Positions 59,589 through 64,000 of a DNA stretch of 64,000 bases are shown here, in pieces. The notes under the pieces are model-generated. The model had not been told where the DNA came from and did no database searches. It worked only from the letters and a program-made list of their open reading frames with translations. Position numbers and translations under genes: made by a program. The stretch covers positions 2,418,001-2,482,000 of the forward strand of contig NZ_CP031557.1 in assembly GCF_003403075.1 (NCBI RefSeq), in the 5' to 3' direction. This DNA is from Flavobacterium psychrotrophum. GTDB lineage: Bacteria; Bacteroidota; Bacteroidia; Flavobacteriales; Flavobacteriaceae. Within the stretch, counting starts at the first letter, position 1; every line of letters starts with the position of its first letter.

Positions 59589-60539
59589 ATGAATTTATCT
59601 ATAATTATCCCTCTTCTTAACGAAGAAGAATCGCTTCCTGAACTACACCGCTGGATTGTTAGCATAATGGTACAAAACCATTACAGCTATGAAATATTGT
59701 TTATAGACGACGGCAGTACAGACAATTCATGGAGCATTATACAAAAACTTGGTATAGCTGACCCTAATGTAAAAGGGATTCGTTTTATGCGGAATTATGG
59801 TAAAAGCCAGGCGCTGCACGCCGGTTTTGCCCGTGCACAGGGCGATGTTATTATTACCATGGATGCAGACCTGCAGGACAGCCCGGACGAAATACCCGGT
59901 TTGTTTAACATGGTTACGGCTGGTGGTTTTGATCTGGTTAGCGGCTGGAAAAAGAAACGCTACGATAACGTAGTGATGAAAAACCTGCCCAGCAAACTTT
60001 TTAACTGGGCGGCCAGAAAAACATCGGGCGTAGTGCTGCACGACTTTAACTGCGGGCTAAAGGCCTATAAAAATGTTGTAGTAAAAAACGTAGAAGTATC
60101 TGGCGAAATGCACCGCTATATACCTGTACTGGCTAAAAATGCCGGTTTTGGTAAAATTGGAGAAAAGATAGTAATACACCAGGCACGCAGGTATGGCAAT
60201 TCTAAATTTGGCATGAACCGTTTTGTAAATGGCTTCTTAGACCTTATAACAATATGGTTTTTGTCGCGCTTTGGTAAACGCCCCATGCACTTTTTTGGTG
60301 CCATGGGTGTTGTAATGTTTTTAATAGGGTTGTTTTCGGCAACATATATTGGTTTTTTAAAGCTTTATAAGTTATACAACCATGAAAGAACTATACTGGT
60401 TACAGATAATCCGTGGTTCTTTATAGCATTGGCAACAATGATAATCGGCACACAACTTTTCCTTGCAGGCTTTTTAGGCGAAATAATTCTTCGTACAAAA
60501 AACAACGAAGACCGCTATAAAATCAGCGAAACTTTATAA
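59589..60539 (+). CDS. Family-2 glycosyltransferase (DPM1/GtrB-like)
   Basis: A 316-residue inner-membrane glycosyltransferase. N-terminal GT-A domain: SIIIPLLNEEESLPELHRW (4-22), FIDDGSTDN (about 38-46), and the metal-binding MDADLQDSPDEIPGL (about 91-105). Two C-terminal membrane helices (about 235-256 and 278-300). This layout is that of dolichol/undecaprenyl-phosphate sugar transferases (GtrB, ArnC), which transfer a sugar from NDP to undecaprenyl phosphate. The sugar is unknown. The next gene, a phosphohexomutase, begins 40 bases downstream. Confidence 0.92.
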   Translation: MNLSIIIPLLNEEESLPELHRWIVSIMVQNHYSYEILFIDDGSTDNSWSIIQKLGIADPNVKGIRFMRNYGKSQALHAGFARAQGDVIITMDADLQDSPDEIPGLFNMVTAGGFDLVSGWKKKRYDNVVMKNLPSKLFNWAARKTSGVVLHDFNCGLKAYKNVVVKNVEVSGEMHRYIPVLAKNAGFGKIGEKIVIHQARRYGNSKFGMNRFVNGFLDLITIWFLSRFGKRPMHFFGAMGVVMFLIGLFSATYIGFLKLYKLYNHERTILVTDNPWFFIALATMIIGTQLFLAGFLGEIILRTKNNEDRYKISETL

Positions 60540-60579
60540 TTTTATTACCCGATCAATACGTTATAAAAAACTCACAATC

Positions 60580-62307
60580 ATGGAAATTGAAAAAGCATTA
60601 CTGGATAAGGCAAACGTTTGGTTAACTCCTGCCTTTGACAGCGAAACACAGGAAGCCGTCAAACAACTGATAGCTTCATCTCCTAACGAGCTGGAAGACA
60701 GCTTTTACCGCAACCTCGAATTTGGTACAGGCGGTATGCGCGGCATTATGGGCCCGGGCACTAACCGTATCAATAAATATACTCTGGGCAAAGCAACACA
60801 GGGGCTTTCAGATTACCTGAAAACATCGTTTCCGGGCAAGGATCTAAAAGTCGCCATTGCTTACGATTGCCGTAACAATAGCGACACACTGGCTAAAGTT
60901 GTAGCCGATGTATTTTCTGCAAATGGCATTAAGGTTTTTCTTTTTGAAGAACTACGTCCTACGCCAGAGCTTTCTTTTGCGGTAAAGCACCTTGACTGCC
61001 AGGCAGGTATTGTACTTACAGCATCGCACAACCCTCCTGAATACAACGGTTATAAAGTGTATTGGGAAGATGGCGGGCAATTAGTTCCACCTCAGGATAA
61101 AGCTGTTATTGATGTTATTGAAGCCTTAGAATACAGCGCCATTAAATTTGATGCTAACGAAAGCCTTATCGAATACATAGGCGAAGCTATTGATAAAGAA
61201 TTTATAAAGTCATCTTTAATAAATGCGTCATTCAACACGCCGCAGGAAGCTAAAGATGCCCTTAAAATAGTTTACACACCACTTCATGGCACATCGGTTA
61301 AACTAATACCGGATCTTCTTGAAGATGCAGGGTATACTAATGTACACATCGTAACGGAGCAGGCAGTACCAAACGGAAACTTCCCTACGGTAAAATCGCC
61401 AAACCCGGAAGAGCCTGAAGCGCTTAGTATGGCTGTTGCACTTGCCGATGAGATTAATGCTGACATTGTTGTAGGTACAGACCCTGATGCTGACCGCCTT
61501 GGTGTAGCTGTTCGCAACGGTAATGGTATCATGACGCTACTTAACGGTAACCAGACCATGATACTAATGACCGAGTTTTTGCTTAGCGAGTGGCAGAAAA
61601 AAGGTAAGCTTGACGGCAAACAGTTCATTGGATCTACCATAGTTTCTACACCAATGATGCACGAACTTGCTTCGGCTTATGGTATAGAGTGTAAAGTGGG
61701 CCTTACAGGCTTTAAATGGATCGCTAAGATGATCGTTGATTTCCCTGAACAGGAATTCATTGGCGGTGGCGAAGAAAGTTTTGGCTATATGGTAGGCGAT
61801 GCTGTACGCGATAAGGATGCGGTTACTTCTACGCTGCTGCTTAGCGAAATTGCTGCACAGGCTAAGGCTAATGCAAGCTCGTTATACCAGGAACTGCTTA
61901 AGCTGTATGTAAAATATGGTTTCTATAAAGAATACCTGATATCGCTTACTAAAAAAGGGCGTGACGGTGCTGCTGAAATTAAGCAGATGATGACAAACTG
62001 GCGCGAAAACCCGCTTAAAGAAATTAACGGACAGCGTGTAATTATGCTTGAAGACTATCAGGCATCTGTTGCAAAAAACCTGTTGAGCGGCGAAGAAGAA
62101 CAATTAGACTTCCCTAAGAGCGATGTACTTATTTACTATCTTGAAGATGGTACTAAAATATGCGCCCGCCCCAGCGGTACAGAACCTAAGATCAAATTCT
62201 ATTTCAGCGTGAATGATAAGCTGGATGATGTTGCAAACTTTAAGCGTGTTGAAGAAGCGCTTGACCAAAAAATCAAGAATATTGTAGAGGAACTTGACCT
62301 CAAATAA
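60580..62307 (+). CDS. Phosphohexomutase (phosphoglucomutase/phosphomannomutase)
   Basis: A 575-residue alpha-D-phosphohexomutase. The catalytic serine lies in LTASHNPPEYNGYKVYW (about residue 149), the magnesium loop DPDADRLGVA is at about 300-309, the sugar-binding GGGEESFGYMVGD near 394, and the phosphate-binding RPSGTEPKIKFY near the C-terminus. It interconverts hexose 1- and 6-phosphates, feeding NDP-sugar synthesis, and fits with the glycosyltransferase upstream. The length is of the longer bacterial PGM type. Confidence 0.94.
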   Translation: MEIEKALLDKANVWLTPAFDSETQEAVKQLIASSPNELEDSFYRNLEFGTGGMRGIMGPGTNRINKYTLGKATQGLSDYLKTSFPGKDLKVAIAYDCRNNSDTLAKVVADVFSANGIKVFLFEELRPTPELSFAVKHLDCQAGIVLTASHNPPEYNGYKVYWEDGGQLVPPQDKAVIDVIEALEYSAIKFDANESLIEYIGEAIDKEFIKSSLINASFNTPQEAKDALKIVYTPLHGTSVKLIPDLLEDAGYTNVHIVTEQAVPNGNFPTVKSPNPEEPEALSMAVALADEINADIVVGTDPDADRLGVAVRNGNGIMTLLNGNQTMILMTEFLLSEWQKKGKLDGKQFIGSTIVSTPMMHELASAYGIECKVGLTGFKWIAKMIVDFPEQEFIGGGEESFGYMVGDAVRDKDAVTSTLLLSEIAAQAKANASSLYQELLKLYVKYGFYKEYLISLTKKGRDGAAEIKQMMTNWRENPLKEINGQRVIMLEDYQASVAKNLLSGEEEQLDFPKSDVLIYYLEDGTKICARPSGTEPKIKFYFSVNDKLDDVANFKRVEEALDQKIKNIVEELDLK

Positions 62308-62311
62308 TTAA

Positions 62312-64000
62312 ATGAGTGATTATAAAAAAATAGCGCGCTTAGCACTGCCTTATAAAAAGTATATTATTTTAAATATATTTTTTAACGTGCTAAGCGCGTT
62401 TTTCAGCACCATATCGCTGATAGCTGTTATACCGGTACTAAAAGTAATTTTTGAAGACAACAAGGTTATACTTGAAAAACCTGTTTTTACAGGATGGGAT
62501 TCTTTTACAAAATATCCTGAGCAATACCTTAACTATATACTTACCACGCAAATAAATGAGCATGGTACTTTTAATGTACTTATGTTCATTATAGGTATTA
62601 TCATTACTATATTCCTGCTAAAAAATCTTACCAGTTATCTTGCGGTATACTTTATTACCTACCTGCGCAACGGCCTTATTAAAGATATCAGGGAAGCCAT
62701 GTATGCTAAGATAGTAAGGCTGCCTGCTTCATACTATTCGGCTACAACAAAAGGCGATGTTATAGCAAGGCTTACCACAGATGTTAACGAGATAAGTAAC
62801 TCTTTGCAAAACATCCTAGAAATGGTTGTTAAAGAGCCTTTAACAATTATTTTTACGTTAGGTACCATGCTGGTACTTAGTCCTAAGTTAACGCTGTTTG
62901 TATTTATATTTATTCCTCTTGCCGGATTTTTAGTTTCGCGCGTGGGCAAAAGCCTTAAAAAGAAATCGATGCTGCTGCAAAAGGAACAAGGCGAAGTACT
63001 GTCTGTATTGGAAGAAACCATAAGCGGGTTGAAGATCATTAAATCTTTTACGGCCGAAAATATTTTTAGTAAAAAATTCAACACCACCAGCGACAGGCTT
63101 TTTGAGCACAGTAATACCGTAGCAAACCGCCAGAATCTTGCATCGCCAATGAGCGAGTTTTTGGGTATTGTTATTATATCTGTACTGCTTATATATGGAG
63201 GTTATCTGGTATTTCAGGATAAAAGTATGGAAGCCGGATTCTTTTTAGGCTATATATTAATGGCATACAACATTCTTACCCCTGCTAAAGATATTTCTAA
63301 GGCCAGTTACGGTCTTAAACGCGGTACAGCATCTGCAGAGCGTATCGTTCAGATACTGGAAGCTGAAGTTTCTATAGATGATCATCTTAAAGCGGTAGAA
63401 AAAGAATCGTTTGATAGCGGTATAAGCATTGAGAACATAACCTTTGGGTATGACGAAAGCAAAAACGTACTGACCGATTTTTCACTCCACGTGCCAAAAG
63501 GCCAGACTGTAGCCCTTGTAGGCCAGTCAGGCTCAGGTAAAAGTACAGTAGCTAACCTGCTTACACGTTTTTATGATGTAAATAACGGTGCCATTAAAAT
63601 TGATGGTGTAGACATAAAAGACATGAAACTGAATAACCTGCGCGGTATGACCGGTCTGGTAACTCAGGATAGTATACTCTTTAATGATACTGTAAAGAAC
63701 AATATGCTTATAGGCCGCCCTACAGCAAGCGATGAAGAAATTATTGAAGCGCTTAAGGTAGCCAATGCCTATGAGTTTGTAGAAGGCCTGGAACACGGGA
63801 TAGATACTAACATAGGCGATGGTGGCGGTAAACTATCCGGTGGGCAAAAACAACGCCTGAGCATTGCACGAGCGGTACTTAAAAACCCGCCGATAATGAT
63901 ACTCGACGAGGCTACCTCTGCACTGGACACCGAAAGCGAGCGCCTGGTACAGGAAGCACTGGACAACATGATGCAAAACCGCACATCTGTAGTGATAGCC
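62312..64000 (+). CDS. MsbA-like ABC exporter, C-terminally cut by the window
   Basis: The first 563 codons of a half-transporter: six membrane helices (about 15-340, with the TTKGDVIARLTTDVNEISNSL coupling-helix region) and an ATPase domain with Walker A GQSGSGKS (about 404-411), Q-loop VTQDSILFNDTVKNN, signature LSGGQKQRLSIARAVL (about 508-523) and Walker B MILDEATSALD (about 529-539). Only the last part of the domain, including the switch histidine, is missing. It starts four bases after the mutase stop. MsbA-type proteins export lipid A or lipid-linked glycans, which agrees with the glycosyltransferase and mutase in the operon. Confidence 0.93.
   Translation, partial: MSDYKKIARLALPYKKYIILNIFFNVLSAFFSTISLIAVIPVLKVIFEDNKVILEKPVFTGWDSFTKYPEQYLNYILTTQINEHGTFNVLMFIIGIIITIFLLKNLTSYLAVYFITYLRNGLIKDIREAMYAKIVRLPASYYSATTKGDVIARLTTDVNEISNSLQNILEMVVKEPLTIIFTLGTMLVLSPKLTLFVFIFIPLAGFLVSRVGKSLKKKSMLLQKEQGEVLSVLEETISGLKIIKSFTAENIFSKKFNTTSDRLFEHSNTVANRQNLASPMSEFLGIVIISVLLIYGGYLVFQDKSMEAGFFLGYILMAYNILTPAKDISKASYGLKRGTASAERIVQILEAEVSIDDHLKAVEKESFDSGISIENITFGYDESKNVLTDFSLHVPKGQTVALVGQSGSGKSTVANLLTRFYDVNNGAIKIDGVDIKDMKLNNLRGMTGLVTQDSILFNDTVKNNMLIGRPTASDEEIIEALKVANAYEFVEGLEHGIDTNIGDGGGKLSGGQKQRLSIARAVLKNPPIMILDEATSALDTESERLVQEALDNMMQNRTSVVIA

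Noticed and set aside
1..64000. CRISPR array, insertion sequence or prophage
   Set aside because: No regularly spaced direct repeats, transposase, integrase or phage structural gene was seen anywhere in the window.

Overview
The window looks like chromosomal DNA of a Flavobacterium-like member of the Flavobacteriaceae (Bacteroidota). Evidence for this: a gliding-motility lipoprotein (GldI), two secreted proteins with type IX secretion (T9SS) C-terminal sorting domains, a DUF6377 regulator, bacillithiol synthesis (BshB1), malate:quinone oxidoreductase, a cysteine-free type-B L31, AT-rich spacers, and promoters of the Bacteroidota type (TTG, then TAnnTTTG) with no Shine-Dalgarno sequences. No rRNA, CRISPR array, complete insertion sequence, prophage or plasmid function was seen. 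The only tRNA is tRNA-His.

Layout. 1-3.3 kb: a reverse-strand operon yifB, two unknown genes and csaA, then the start of a TetR regulator that leaves the window. 3.5-10.8 kb: forward genes for a secreted DUF4468-like protein, a Na+/H+ antiporter with a CoA-disulfide-reductase-like flavoprotein, purB, and a KefF/KefC-type K+ efflux pair. 11-17 kb: a T9SS cargo protein, then an accessory cluster of two short-chain dehydrogenases, an AraC and a Crp/Fnr regulator, and an exported glyoxalase-NTF2 fusion. 17-23 kb: methionine aminotransferase, a DUF1508 protein, two tandem DUF4919 genes and a tight nrnA-gldI-PPIase operon. 23.4-31 kb: acyltransferase and two GH3 glucosidases under a DUF6377 regulator, with no SusC/SusD pair.

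31-42.6 kb: mostly reverse-strand housekeeping genes (LLM oxidoreductase, DUF5606, def, mqo, ruvX, tRNA-His, bshB1, isochorismate synthase and a hotdog thioesterase), broken by a forward FUSC membrane protein and a gene/pseudogene pair. 42.7-49.5 kb: two lipoproteins, two small paralogues, a GAF histidine kinase, a CDF metal transporter and a very acidic protein. 49.8-58.8 kb: rnz, a STAS-like protein, pyrB and pyrR (reverse), a 1,039-residue T9SS type-B surface protein, a PepSY-like protein, a frameshifted thermonuclease, a GlmU-like protein and L31. 59-64 kb: a forward operon of DUF4199 protein, family-2 glycosyltransferase, phosphohexomutase and an MsbA-like ABC exporter cut by the window end.

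Most of the window is ordinary core genome. The parts worth a second look are two frameshifted genes, a candidate small RNA at 23.1-23.3 kb, a 113-bp inverted-repeat element between purB and kefF, repeated tandem duplication of small genes, a MenI candidate overlapping the isochorismate synthase gene, and a PyrR with no room for a classical attenuator. No convincing previously undescribed multi-gene system was found.
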